Positions 30,737 to 42,340 of a stretch of DNA of 64,000 nucleotides are shown in pieces. Source of the DNA: Ypsolopha sequella (lineage: Eukaryota; Arthropoda; Insecta; Lepidoptera; Ypsolophidae); contig OW204010.1 of the NCBI GenBank assembly GCA_934047225.1, forward strand, positions 2,188,294 through 2,252,293. The letters are read 5' to 3'. Position 1 is the stretch's first letter, and the number at the start of each line of letters is the position of its first letter. A program made the translations under genes and the position numbers. The notes below the pieces were generated by a model. That model was not told the DNA's origin. It made no database searches and saw only the letters and a program-made list of their open reading frames with translations.

Positions 30737-31130
30737 CATAGTAAAAATCACGCGCGCACTGTTTGAAGACTAGTTGTCAAGTGAGTGAATATTCAATGTG
30801 TCGCGCGCTGCAGCAATTCATACTTGGAATCTTACTCAGCAAAATCATGTTTGAACAAGTTTTGGGTTCATTGTGTAATTGTGTTCAAGCAAGCTCGTTT
30901 TGTTTTATTTACATGTATCCATGTTTTAACGCATAGGTAATTCGATATGAATATTTGATGATGATTTGTGACTGATATTAATTTTATTTTATTTAAAAAA
31001 GGATGAAGTAGTAAAATAAAAAATAAAGATTAATCCAGTGTTAATTTATTTTTATTAAAATGCATAATTTTTTATTACTAAGGTAGATAAGAGATTACAA
31101 AAGAAATTTAAAAAAATATGCGCTGCCTAT

Positions 31131-31631
31131 ACTTACAATTTCATGCTCAATTAACATACGAGGAGAGGTCAGACAGTTTAACAAAGACATTAAATTTTGT
31201 AATGATGATATTCTTTTCATTCTTAAAGTACTTTCAACCTTATCAATAAACTTACAGGCTATAGCGTTATCTGCTACAAGTTCTGCTAATCTTAAATTAG
31301 TACACAATGCAAAAGTATTCAAAGCCTCTAAAACCATGTTAATGAAATTTATGGAACAACGTTTATCACAATACATTAGTTCAAAAAGGAATAATTTGTT
31401 CTTATCATAAGTATTATTTACAGATACATGGAAGAGTTGCAGTTCCTTAAATTCTTGGTAAATGAGGTATCATTCTTCCAAGGATAAAAAGAAATATTCA
31501 TTTTCGTTGAAAATATAAACTTGTGGCTTAAAATCTTCTTCAACCCATAGTCCTGTTTTTATCTTTATACTATTAGTGTGAGAATAAATCCGCATTAACA
31601 CTACACAGTCGAATAAGAAACTTTCACTCAT
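31131..31631 (-). pseudogene. ORF downstream of DNA polymerase, interrupted by TGA; possible spliced gene
   Basis: An ATG at 31631, 17 bases after the polymerase stop, opens a frame (MSESFLFDCVVLM) interrupted once by TGA at 31470-31472 and then continuing in the same frame to about 31131. There a consensus splice donor (GTAAGTATAG on the minus strand) follows HEI. The next exon was not identified. No family is recognised. The close spacing to PolB and the single stop suggest a once-functional accessory gene. Confidence 0.45.
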
Positions 31632-31647
31632 TGCTTCAGTAGATAAA

Positions 31648-34600
31648 CTAAAAAAGAGAGTTCCAGTGACCCCATGATAAAGTAGACATTTTGTCTTTTA
31701 AAATAACACGTTTATCATCATTCGCTGATAATGCAATTTTGTTTTGTTGTTGTGTAAAAATTTCATGTTTAAGAGATTTGAATACAATATTATTTTTTCT
31801 TATTACATCATTTTTCTTTAATACTTTATAGTAATCGTTAAATCTCACAGTTTTAGTTACATGCTTTTGAATTCCTTTTGCTTTTTTTAGTTCATCTTTC
31901 CTTGTTTTAATACAGTACAATTTTGATCTCAAACCGACAAACTCCGTTATCACCTGTCCACCTAGTTCATCTTTAAAGAGGCCAGGCACTTTTTTGTTTA
32001 AAATTGGAATACCATAACAATTATCTTCTTTATAATTACTTGTATCGAAGTGAGAAATAAAATGAGATTTCAAATCTTCATAAAAATTGATACAGTCAAT
32101 TGCATATAAAAAACTGTCGGTGTCACAATAGGCCATAGTTATCTTTTCTCCATAAAAAGGTTTCATTATAGAATAGTGAAAATCATACATATGAGCCTTA
32201 GATATTTCTAATACGGAAAATCCAATGTATATAGGTTTATCTAAAGTAATTGTTTCAGGTTTCATTTGAACCGCTACAAAGTCTTCTGTGAAAATGGAAA
32301 CACTATGAAAGTTGGGCCTAGCGATCAATTGTTCTGCACATACACTCTTCTTTGTTTTATTCCTAGAATCGTTCCACTTGTTGACTAACTTTACATCAAC
32401 TCTTTTCTCGACATCTTCCAATGTCTTTCCAAAAATACTATTATTAAGTAGTTTAAAAAAATCTTGTTCAAATGTAGATTTTGCCTTTTTTCGTAACTCA
32501 GTATTCATGTCAATGTATTGTTTTAAGTATTGACCTTGTTTGAACTGGATGACTCTGTGTACTTTTTTTAATATCAATCCATGCTTAATGCATATTTTTA
32601 GATGAGCAAAATGGATGACATATTGGAATTTATCATATAAATTTGGAATTAATTTTGAAGTTTTAGAACCCGGTGGAGTGAACTTCTGAGCACAAAATGG
32701 AATGTCGTTATGGTAATCATGTAAATGTTCCGGATATTCTAAATCAACTTCCAGGATGTAACCAACGTCACCGTCAATGGGTAGACTGTAAAAATTCATT
32801 TTAGCAATTTCCGACTGACTTAATAGATTAAAATCTGATAAAATTAAATAATCACACATTGCATAACCATAGAGATTATTACAATCAATGTAAATTAAAA
32901 AATTGTTTTTAGCTGACGGGTCGTAACTTGTCAAGTATTTGTTATTGGCTTTTGAGTATCTAGTGGAACATAAACATATTCCACCACGAATACCTTTTTG
33001 GATCATTCTTATTATTTCCAAGTCGTTTATTAATTCTAACTTTACACCTGTTTTTAATAACATTGCGTCAAAACTTAAACTAGAAGCTGTCAGATAGAAA
33101 CTTGGATCAAGTTTATAGGTTGCCTTACAAGTTTTTCGAAAACTTTCAAATACATCAGCAAGTAAAAGGACGTCTGACTTGATATATAAGTCAGTGTATT
33201 CTCCTAAATTATGTATATTAAAATGATGCCAAACATTTTTTGCATGTTCGTAATCTAAATCTGAAATATTGCTGTTATTTAATGTACTATAAAAACGTTC
33301 TTGAGGGGGGAGCTGATTTTCTTCATAGGTATTCCAGGTAGTCATATATTCATAAGGATACACTCCTTTCCGTCTTATAAGGGCAAAATTTTCGTGGGAG
33401 GGAAAAAAGCTTGATAAATGTGTAAAACTATCATTACTTAAGTTTGCAGCAAGTTTTTCTAAGCTAGTGCTTAAAAACTTGAACGAATCAACAAAACGGA
33501 CTGGCATGAAATCCTCATTATTAATGAGAAAAAATTTTGTAAATGATATGTAATTTTCTTTATTTTTTGCTATAACTTTTATCCTGCCAGATAATTTACC
33601 TAATTGTCGAATAAAGAGATGACTGTCATAACCAGATAAATTATGAAAAAAAACTGGAACGAACTTTGGCAGACGAAACTTAATGTTCCAATATGAATGA
33701 GCTGCACCTCTATAGCGTCCAGTAAGATGACAATGATCTCTCACCTTGTCATCAAATAATATTTTATCACAAAGAAAACAAAGTTTTGCTTGAGCAAAAT
33801 TAACTCTATCTTCATCAGTTAGACGTATTGGCAATGGGGACTCGAAAATATTGTAAATATCAGTAATATCAAGCAGTAGCGATTCTAAAAACTTTTCTAC
33901 ACAATCATGTCCTCGGTAGGATACGTATTTGTTACGTGCGCTATTGTACGAACATACTATATAGTAAGCAAAAGCAGCTGGTACGTGTTGTTGCAGAGAT
34001 GTCGTGAAACTTGATCCAGGTTCGGACTCATTCTCAGCTGGTTTTAATAATGACTCGAAGTCAGCGTATATAACAAAAGGCATATCTTGCATTCGTTTAT
34101 AATTTTTGAATTGAATGAGCGTCCCTTCATTAGGTAATATAGTTGCAACACCGTTGCAAACATGAGCTTCCAGTTTATGATTGTTATCAAAAAATATCAT
34201 ACAATCCTCGCAGAAGTATATTTTTGAATGATGTTTAGTAAGTTGTTGGCGAAGTAATTTGGATAAATTTTTTATTAAACAGTAATGAGTACGTTCACCA
34301 TTTTCAATGAAAAGTAAATTAACATGATGTTGTTTTCGACATTCAGTTTTATACAATGGTCCAACAATTTTAGTATTATTTTTAAGACCATAAATATTTA
34401 CACTTATGACAGGATTATTTTTTTCAAAAATTCTGATATCCGAAAATCCTACTGGAAAAGTCATGTTTTTAACATTAAGGACACTTTCAAAATGTGGGTA
34501 AGCGGATGTTCGATGTGCATTATTTTTTGCCGGGAACAGCGCTGCCATGATACACCATAAAAAGCAAAAGTTATCTGCATTTTGAATGTTAATGCAAGCG

Positions 34601-35193
34601 CGTTTTGATTTAATACCTTTTGGTAAATCGATATAGCTTGAAGCTCGCAGTGGGTTATATTTGTTTATGTTTATTTCCAAATACAAATTTCGTACAAAAG
34701 CCCAACCACTATCTCTTTCTTCAAAAACTTCAATTTTTTTGGTAATTGCCTGAATAATACTTGAAAAAGTGTATTCAAAATTGTAATTTTGATGCAAGAC
34801 AATGTTTTCAGTAGCAAAAGATTTAATAGAATATGAATCATTTTTAGGCAAAGAAAATTCAGAAAACAGCTCAAAATTAACCTTTAGGCTAGAATGAGTT
34901 TGCAATCGTGCTGAGAGCAGATCACGTACGCGACGTTGCATGCGTGATAAGAACTGGGCGGGCGGGCGCGCGCGCTCGTCACAGGCTTCGGGGCTTTTAC
35001 TGTCCCGACCTTCAGCCTCGCAGCGAACGCGGTATGACGCTATGCGACTGCGGAAAGCGCTATGAATTTTCTCGATTCCGTGTTGCTCAGTAATTGCACT
35101 GTTATCTTTATGTAAAGTGCTTTTTAAATGAGCAGAAAAGCTTTTACTTTTGACTGATGTGTCACAAACTGAACAGAAAATAGTATTAACCAT
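31648..35193 (-). CDS. Protein-primed family B DNA polymerase (pPolB)
   Basis: 1181 aa, uninterrupted. The N-terminus has a C2H2-type finger (FCSVCDTSVKSKSFSAHLKSTLH). Exonuclease motifs: IYADFESLL near 380 (Exo I), FHNLSGYDSHLF (Exo II) and YIKSDVLLLADVFE (Exo III). A Polinton-typical HCHLTGRYRGAAH zinc motif lies between. Polymerase motifs: YIDCNNLYGYAM near 768 (A), LLNNSIFGKT near 918 (B) and YCDTDSFLY near 1023 (C). This enzyme replicates the linear element from a terminal protein primer. All catalytic residues are present. A GC-rich, Arg-rich patch (35050-34920) near the N-terminus differs in composition from the rest. Confidence 0.95.
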   Translation of the reverse strand: MVNTIFCSVCDTSVKSKSFSAHLKSTLHKDNSAITEQHGIEKIHSAFRSRIASYRVRCEAEGRDSKSPEACDERARPPAQFLSRMQRRVRDLLSARLQTHSSLKVNFELFSEFSLPKNDSYSIKSFATENIVLHQNYNFEYTFSSIIQAITKKIEVFEERDSGWAFVRNLYLEININKYNPLRASSYIDLPKGIKSKRACINIQNADNFCFLWCIMAALFPAKNNAHRTSAYPHFESVLNVKNMTFPVGFSDIRIFEKNNPVISVNIYGLKNNTKIVGPLYKTECRKQHHVNLLFIENGERTHYCLIKNLSKLLRQQLTKHHSKIYFCEDCMIFFDNNHKLEAHVCNGVATILPNEGTLIQFKNYKRMQDMPFVIYADFESLLKPAENESEPGSSFTTSLQQHVPAAFAYYIVCSYNSARNKYVSYRGHDCVEKFLESLLLDITDIYNIFESPLPIRLTDEDRVNFAQAKLCFLCDKILFDDKVRDHCHLTGRYRGAAHSYWNIKFRLPKFVPVFFHNLSGYDSHLFIRQLGKLSGRIKVIAKNKENYISFTKFFLINNEDFMPVRFVDSFKFLSTSLEKLAANLSNDSFTHLSSFFPSHENFALIRRKGVYPYEYMTTWNTYEENQLPPQERFYSTLNNSNISDLDYEHAKNVWHHFNIHNLGEYTDLYIKSDVLLLADVFESFRKTCKATYKLDPSFYLTASSLSFDAMLLKTGVKLELINDLEIIRMIQKGIRGGICLCSTRYSKANNKYLTSYDPSAKNNFLIYIDCNNLYGYAMCDYLILSDFNLLSQSEIAKMNFYSLPIDGDVGYILEVDLEYPEHLHDYHNDIPFCAQKFTPPGSKTSKLIPNLYDKFQYVIHFAHLKICIKHGLILKKVHRVIQFKQGQYLKQYIDMNTELRKKAKSTFEQDFFKLLNNSIFGKTLEDVEKRVDVKLVNKWNDSRNKTKKSVCAEQLIARPNFHSVSIFTEDFVAVQMKPETITLDKPIYIGFSVLEISKAHMYDFHYSIMKPFYGEKITMAYCDTDSFLYAIDCINFYEDLKSHFISHFDTSNYKEDNCYGIPILNKKVPGLFKDELGGQVITEFVGLRSKLYCIKTRKDELKKAKGIQKHVTKTVRFNDYYKVLKKNDVIRKNNIVFKSLKHEIFTQQQNKIALSANDDKRVILKDKMSTLSWGHWNSLF

Positions 35194-35510
35194 GTTGCCT
35201 TGTAATTTTAGATTCTAATTTAGTGAATAAGGACACGCTACCAGGCAAAATATTTGACTAGTTAGAATGCCGTGTTCATCATTGATAAGGAGTTCTAAAA
35301 CTTAGTAAAATTATTTTTTAGTTTGGCATTTAGACAATAAAATGTTTGATTTGGTATTACGGTAAAAATAACAATTAATTTATTTTACTGTAAAGAAATA
35401 CATATTTATTTTAACTTAAATATTAAGTGCAAATAACATAATAAAACAAAACTCAGTGACAAAAAGAAAAAAAAAAAACTTAAGAGTGGAAAAGAAATGT
35501 AAATTATTAA

Positions 35511-36338
35511 TTAAACATTTTTTTTCTTTTTCTCACTGAAGAAAGTCCCTTCCTCCGTGAATTTCCTTTTGCTTAAACTAATCGCCTTTTTTAAAGCGAC
35601 GAATTCAGGGGATTCTGCTTCCCCCTGCAGGCGCAACCACACGATAGCCTTCTCGCATCGTTCGATACCGTCGAAGTCCCGCACCTCCTCGACGTTATAC
35701 AAGCGCAGCTCCGCCAGCAGCGCTCCTTCCAGTTGTGCCGTCCGACGTAGCACCCCGCCCGGAACTTTACGCGAGAGCACACTCAAAGTGTGCGCAGCTT
35801 TGCGGCGAACCTGCTCCGTATCTTCGTCGTCGGACCCGAATAGCCAGTCCGTCGGGTCAACGTTGCTTGCAGGTGGGGCGGGTGCTGGCTTCGTGGAACG
35901 CTTCGCCACTGGCTTGATCTTCTTCTTGGAGCTATAAAATAAAAAACTATATTATAAACAACTTCCTCTGTGGTGTAGTCGTTCGAGTACTCGAGTATTA
36001 ATCTCTAGGTTGCGGGTTCAAATCCCGTAGGGATAAAATTTTATATTTTAAATGAAAATATATAATTAAAATATGGTTTACGTAAAGGATGATATCAATT
36101 AAAGTGTTTATGACACGGTAGAAATAGTAGTAGTAGTAGTAGTCTGATAATGAATTATCAAATTGGAAAAAAAAAAAAAAGTAGAATAATTAGATTTTCA
36201 CTGAAACAAGAAATATTATAAAGACTGTCTTATAAACATGCACAAGAAACTCACCTTGGGCCTTCGTCGTCGGAATCAAAGAAAGCCTCGCTGTTCGTTT
36301 TCTTTGCGGCTCGCTTGGAGTTGTAATTAGTTGCAGAC
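35511..36338 (-). CDS. Two-exon acidic accessory gene (start unresolved)
   Basis: Exon 35511-35931 (ending ...SEKKKKNV stop) and exon 36255-36338 are joined by a consensus minus-strand intron (donor CAAG|GTGAGT at 36254, acceptor TTTTATAG at 35932). Phase is preserved: 84 bp with one leading and two trailing bases. Each exon carries a similar acidic motif, FFDSDDEGP and LFGSDDEDTEQ. A further donor-like GTAAGTT near 36517 suggests another upstream exon that I could not place. GC content and spliced structure differ from the neighbouring AT-rich virus-like genes, suggesting a host-derived or captured gene. No family is recognised. A tRNA-derived SINE head sits in the intron. Confidence 0.5.
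35965..36035 (+). repeat. tRNA-derived SINE head (copy a)
   Basis: GTGGTGTAGTCGTTCGAG resembles an A box and GGGTTCAAATCCCGT is a B box. It lies in the intron of the preceding gene and is followed by TAGGGATAAAATTTTA. Confidence 0.65.
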
Positions 36339-36849
36339 CTAAGAAAATAAATTATATGATTAGTATATTACATATGATTACACATGAGTATCATTAAAGT
36401 AAGAAGTGCTTTCTAATTTAAAGACAAAATAAATTTAAACAAGTGAAAAAAAAAAAAAAAACAGGGGAGCAACAAAGAAAAAATATCTGCAAAGTGAAAC
36501 ATTATTTAACAACTTACGAACATTATATCAACTGCTTTTATCCTCAGCTTGATTTTTTATTCTTTCCGCAGGCAGGTAGCTGTGATACAGGTGTCAACTG
36601 TGGGCACTGATGTTCCGAATGTTGTGATCAATTAAGTTTTCCAAAGCTTTTATTGGAAGAAAATGTTCGACAAACAATTATTTTAGCAGGGGTAACGAAC
36701 CTTTAGTTGTTTTGTAAAGAACACCATGATGAGTATAATTTAATAATAAAATTGCATAAGTAAATTTATTAGCAATCAAAATAAATGAAACTATAAATTG
36801 AATTATTTTAATTTAAAGATCAACTAAGTTAAAATTTCATGAAGTAGTT

Positions 36850-37100
36850 GTTAAATACCACCTCCATGGTTCAAACATTTCAACTCATTATGCGGAGGGG
36901 TACACATCAGTGTTCGGTCTGCATACTTTAGGAGGTACGTGAAGCTAAATAGGCTAGGGTTATATTGTTGTCTGAAGTATAGTAATAGGACTCGTCACCC
37001 ATAACGCATAATTGTAGTAAAATCGTCGTTGTAACATAGGTGTACGAGTGTGATCTGTCACTTGCATTTCTTTGCATACCCAGAAAGATCACTGACACCT
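36850..37100 (+). repeat. Decayed SINE body (copy b)
   Basis: AGTGTTCGGTCTGCATACTTTAGGAGG (first part) matches the body of the better SINE copy at 38450-38500 (TGTGTTCGGTCTGCGTGCTT). The tRNA head is eroded to a short GGTTCAAA. Confidence 0.5.
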
Positions 37101-37307
37101 CAGAGATTTATGTTGTGATGATTTACAAGTAATTTGTTAAAAACTTAAATATAGTTTTCTACCCCTGAATTTTAGAGAATACCTCAAAGACTTATTGTTT
37201 TCCGTTTTCAATTTTGTAATAATTCTCGGATTCAAGACAAAATGAAATCCACGTGTTACATATACAGGGTCGTATTTTATATAACCAATTCATAACATCT
37301 ATATATC

Positions 37308-37400
37308 AGAATGCCTCTGCGGTCTAGTGGTTTACATCTCAACTAGTGATCTAGAGGTCGCGGACGTATTACTCGTATCCTTTACAAAATTGGTACACCT
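37308..37400 (+). repeat. tRNA-derived SINE head (copy c, diverged)
   Basis: GCCTCTGCGGTCTAGTGGTTT matches the head of the 38371 copy. The B-box region (GAGGTCGCGGACG) is diverged. Confidence 0.55.
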
Positions 37401-38370
37401 AATGGATTTCATGTTGTGCAGTATATGACGAACAATATTATACAAAAGCTTGTATAAATTGACTGGTGGTTGTGGAACAGGTGAAAGAGGTGTATTAGTA
37501 TCGTAGCAGATAGAAAACTAACTACCCATCTGAGAGACTTGCGTGACTGTATGTACGTATGTTTGTAATATCTACTATTAGTTATGAATGGGTTAAAATA
37601 TATTTTGTTTTATAACATAAAAAAACAAAGTTATTCAAGGGTTTAATGTTAAATTCATATTTATTATAGTTCAACAAGCAAATGAGTTAAAAGTACTAGT
37701 ACAGTAAGGAAATTATAAGGATACATAATTTTTCTTATTCTTTTGTAAAACTTATAAAAAGATTTCTTTTTATCGCATCCTGTATAATATAGGAAGTATT
37801 GTTTGCATGTGTCTGACATTGTCCAAATAATATGCTTAGTACCTATAAAGGTGTGTACTCAATAGGGTTTATTACTTTTATTATATTACTTTATATACCT
37901 ATAATATATATATATATTTTGATGTACAGATATTTCATTAACGAAGTAAAAACAATGATCTTCTCTATATTTATAGCAATGTTTAGTAAATGTTGTGAAA
38001 AAGTAAACTGTTAGATAGATGCTTAGGTATTGAAACGTATGTTGTTACAGAATCGTCTCCGTTTCCGCTGACATGGTAAAACGTTCACTACCTATCTATA
38101 CTAGTAGTCAGTGCCAAGGTTACAACTTGCATAATCCTCGACTAACTTAGTGTATAACCTTCCTTACTTTGTTCCATCGTGTTGGGACAGGAAAAACGAT
38201 CGTCAGCATTCATGTTATTGTTGTGAAATTAATTTGCTAAATCATTTTAGGGATACGTATTTATCAGGTAGAATCCATTAAAACCGTGGGAACGTAACTT
38301 AAGAACTCTCTTACTTGTATTAAAAAATATATCGTCTTTTGTACGTATTAACCAAAATAAGCATTCACTT

Positions 38371-38560
38371 GGCCGCCTCTGTGGTCTAGTGGTTCCAACA
38401 TCTTACTCACTAAACCGGAGGTCGCGGGTTCAAATCCCGTAGGAGCACATTTGTGTTCGGTCTGCGTGCTTCGGAAGGCACGTTAAACTGTGGGTCCATA
38501 TAATTAAGTACTGCAACAGAAACCCCTTCGAGGATTCATGTTTCAAACATTAAAACATGA
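38371..38560 (+). repeat. tRNA-derived SINE (best copy)
   Basis: The head GGCCGCCTCTGTGGTCTAGT contains an A box, and GGGTTCAAATCCCGT at 38424-38440 is a B box for RNA polymerase III. A tRNA-unrelated body with TGTGTTCGGTCTGCGTGC follows. It does not fold into a complete functional tRNA, so a SINE is preferred over a tRNA gene. Confidence 0.7.
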
Positions 38561-39134
38561 GATACAAACATTCGTTATTAATAATTAATAATATATTAGG
38601 TTTATGTATGTAGCACAAGGTAAATAATATAGTTTCATAATTTTAAATAAGTACAAGTTCATACTTAGGTAACTCTATATATTCGTATAAAATAATTAAA
38701 AGTAAGTACAGAACCCAAGATAATAATATAACGATCACGATAAATTATATGGTTTGGTCCAAGTTAAACGAAAAAGCAATGAGTTAAATATTTTTTATCT
38801 TTTTAATTTTATCATCTGAATTTTATTTATCAAAACTAAACACTAAATAAAGCATTGCTAAAGAATAACATTTAACAAAATTAAAATTAATTATTATGTT
38901 TTTTTATTATTATTATTTTTTTTATATATATAGTTTACTATATAACTTATTTACTTCTATTTCACGTTACTTACGTAAAAACCATACTAGTTTTAGTTAA
39001 ATCAGTAAATTGTATTTTCACAATAATCATCTAAATCTCGTTCCGCTTATCGCTCTGCTTATGTATTAGACATGTAAACATTCTCCATGTTATCATTATG
39101 GACATTCAGCAAAACTTGCAGTGTTGCTGTTATA
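38561..39134. other. AT-rich non-coding Polinton DNA
   Basis: No gene seen. The stretch reaches up to the insertion point (CCGAC) of the nested BEL/Pao element. Confidence 0.5.
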
Positions 39135-39139
39135 CCGAC

Positions 39140-39822
39140 TGTTTAGAATAAAATGTATATTTCGGAACGTATCCATCAATGGTCTATATATTTTGTCTAT
39201 GGACTTGGAGCTGTCAAAAGACGAGGACGTCGACATTTTTTGGTATAGATCGCGGTCGATTTTTAATTAAGGGATATTAACGGCAAATCGATGTGGACAT
39301 CGTAAAGAACATTAGTGGATCAAGGGCTGACGATAGTTTGGCGTGAAGACCATTTTTGAGTGTATTTCCTGTGTGTGTGAAATAACCTATATCCACGCGG
39401 TGTGCGACAAGTGGACTTGTCAATTACCTACCATTTCTTCTGGGTTGGATGCATCCCGGGGTAGGAGGGTTGTGTTTAGATTCATCGTGGAAGGTGATCA
39501 ACGTGTCACGGCACCGACACGCCTTGGAGTCCACGTGGAGGGTCTTCGTGCGAGGATCAGTGGACGACGTCATCAAACAACTGTCTGGTAGGACGCTTGT
39601 ACATATTTTTTGTAGAATATAAGATACTTGTAGACTATAAATCTGGGACAGCTTATGGGCCTCTGTTCCAGCTGCAAGTATCGCCCTTTAGCATACAATT
39701 AGTGGTGTCTGAGCGTGGTTATGGAATCCTCGCACCAGTGACGCCGATGCCCGTCACTAGTCAGTATTACCACTTTTTATAAGCTACAATTTCTGGTAGC
39801 AACGAGCGTCTTTTATCAAACA
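39140..39822 (+). repeat. 5' LTR of BEL/Pao IV
   Basis: 683 bp. Shares its ends and much of its length with the solo LTR at 41646-42335, and its two ends with the shortened 3' LTR. Confidence 0.88.
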
Positions 39823-40251
39823 ATTTCTGGTAGCTAGACCGTGGTTAATCCCAACTTTGGTTTATATACATATAAACAGCGGAACTGGGCGGCCCCAGTG
39901 TCATTGAACTGTTAACATAGCTAGGCTTTTACATGGTTGTAATGTACATGTTATTGATGTAACAATTATATTGAATTCGTTTAGTGCTTTGAGTAGATAA
40001 TTGATTCGAAGGGTTCGGTAATATCAATACAAATTGTTAATTTAGTACATATAAGCTGTTCTTGTACTTCAATAACATTATATCATATAACGGTTTATAT
40101 TATAGATTGGAAATCAACTTGTTAGTTAACACATTGTTATGTTGGCATGAATTTATGTACTTTCAAGTTATATACAAGTGCATAGTGGAATGTGCATTCG
40201 GGTTTGTGTGTATTGTATACACCAAATATAATTTAAATTTGGTAATGTTGT

Positions 40252-40455
40252 AATAGGTAGGTAACCTATTTGTTTGTATTGTACTATTAGTACATAGCAT
40301 TGTAATTGGGAATTACATTTGATAATTAAATTATAGAATTAGGTAGGAACCTATTTGTTTGTTTGTATTACCGGGACGGTACACTACATAGTATTGTAAT
40401 TGGGAAGTACATTTGCTAATTAAATTCTATTTATAGGTAGGGTATCTATTGAGCA
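40252..40455 (+). repeat. Tandem duplication in the 5' leader of BEL/Pao IV
   Basis: A unit of about 100 bp with GGTAGG-AACCTATTTGTTTG, ACATAG-ATTGTAATTGGGAA and TAATTAAATT occurs twice in succession. Confidence 0.65.
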
Positions 40456-40532
40456 GTGCTTCTGTATTTGTGCCTTGTCAGGGTGTTTGCTAAATAGTTT
40501 TATTTATACATTTCCCGGTTCATTGCGGCGAG

Positions 40533-41645
40533 ATGTCCAAGTCTTACAAGGCTGCGTTGGCGAAGGAGCTACGCTGGCTTACGACCGTCCAGGGATTGCT
40601 TTCTCGTTCGGATCGCGACAATGCAATCCTGGAGAGAGCCGAGCGGATGCATCAGCGGCTGGCTGATGCAGAGGCGGCTGTGGCAGCACTGCAGGAAAGT
40701 GACGAGCCTTTGAAGAGGTATGTTACGGATTTAGCTCAGATAAAAGGGATTTATGATGCTTTAACAGAGGCGGCCTCCATGATCAAAAAGCGACAATCGG
40801 GCAGCCCGGTTGTTAGCACACCTAGACCAACAGATGGCGCCACTGGTAAGGCGCTGGTTATAAAATCGAATAATTTTGCTGAGCTAAAGAGGCAAAATTC
40901 AGGAGGTCCTGTAGTTGTCACGCCTCAACCGGTAGATGGCGTGTCTAGTAGTTTGGCTAGTTTAGAACTGAATAAATTCAATGGGAAAAATCAAGAATGG
41001 GTTTCTTTTAAAAATATGTTTAATTCATTAGTAAATTCTAGGGTAGATTTATCAAAGGGGCAAAAGATGGCATATTTGATGTCAACATTGGAGGGCGAAG
41101 CAAGGTCGCTCATCCAGCACCTCAGGGTAGAGGATGATCATTATGATATAGCGTGGGGCTTATTAAATGATAGGTATCAAAACATGCGCTTACTGGCGGA
41201 TGCGCATGCGTCTCAATTGTTGACGTTACCTAGGGTAACTGACCGGGCCCAACTAAGGTTGCAGTTGCTGACCCCGGTCACTGTGGCGTGTAATGCCCTT
41301 AGAACATTAGGTTTACCGGTGGACGAGTGGTCGTTTTTACTCGTTCACATTATTTTAGGTAGGTTGCCTAATGACGTGAGGTCACGTTTTGAGCGGGTGT
41401 CCGCAGAAAAAGATGGCAGCACTGTGCCAAAATTTACGGACTTATTAAGGTTTCTTGAATATGATGCTAGGGTAGCAGAAACATCACAAGCGGACTTGGC
41501 GCCATCTGAGGCGCAATCATTTTCGTCTGCTGGCTCATCGGAATGTGGGGAGCCCAGACAACCGCAGCAGTCGCGGGGACGCGATATGGCGCGTTTGGCG
41601 GGGGTCGCCGTGGTCGAGAGGTCATCGACCTGTTTACAGTGTGGC
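40533..41645 (+). pseudogene. BEL/Pao IV gag, N-terminal part (interrupted by solo LTR)
   Basis: Starts MSKSYKAALAKELRWL. The capsid core LELNKFNGKNQEWVSFKNMF and LLNDRYQNMRLLADAH are typical of BEL/Pao Gag. The frame breaks off in the first half of a CCHC-type zinc knuckle (CLQCG) where a solo LTR is inserted with the target duplication GTGGC. The twelve extra codons after 41645 (up to 41657) come from the LTR. The gag frame resumes at 42341. Confidence 0.85.
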
Positions 41646-42335
41646 TGTTCAGAATAAAATGTATATTTCGGAACGTATCCATCAATGGTCTATATATTTT
41701 GTCTATGGACTTGGAGCTGTCAAAAAACGAGGGACGTGGACATTTGGTATAGATCGTGGCCGATTTTATAAAATGTGTTATTAAGGGCTTAATAGAGGGG
41801 AAATCGGTGCGGACATCGTAAGAAACATTGTTCAGTCAAGGGCTGACGATATTTTGGTGTGAAGACCATTTTGAGTGAATTTCCTGTGTGTGTGTGACAT
41901 AACCTGTGTCCACGCGGCTTCCGACAAGTGGACTTGTCCATTATCATTTCTTCTGGGTTCGGATGCATCCCGGGGTAGGTGGGTCGTGTTTAGATTCATC
42001 GTGGAGGTGAGCAGCGTGTCACAGCACCGGAGCGCCTTGGAGTCATCGTGAAAGGAATTCGCGAGGACTACCTGATGAGGTCATCATGCAATAGTCTGGT
42101 AGGACATTTTATATTATTATATTGTAGAATATAAGATACTTGTAGACTATAAATCTGGGACAGCTTATGGGCCCCTGTTCCATCTGCAAGTATCGCCCTT
42201 TAGCATACAATTAGTGGTGTCTGAGCGTGGTTATGGAATCCTCGCACCAGTGACGCCGATGCCCGTCACTAGTCAGTATTACCACTTTTTATAAGCTACA
42301 ATTTCTGGTAGCAACGAGCGTTATTTTATCAAATA
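41646..42335 (+). repeat. Solo LTR of the same BEL/Pao family, inserted in gag
   Basis: 690 bp, TGTTCAGAAT...ATCAAATA, flanked by the 5-bp duplicate GTGGC (41641-41645 and 42336-42340). It is homologous to 39140-39822. The absence of any internal sequence shows LTR-LTR recombination after insertion. Confidence 0.88.
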
Positions 42336-42340
42336 GTGGC

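Noticed and set aside
38371..38450. tRNA gene
   Set aside because: A and B boxes are present but the cloverleaf arms do not pair properly and a SINE body follows. Several related copies occur nearby.
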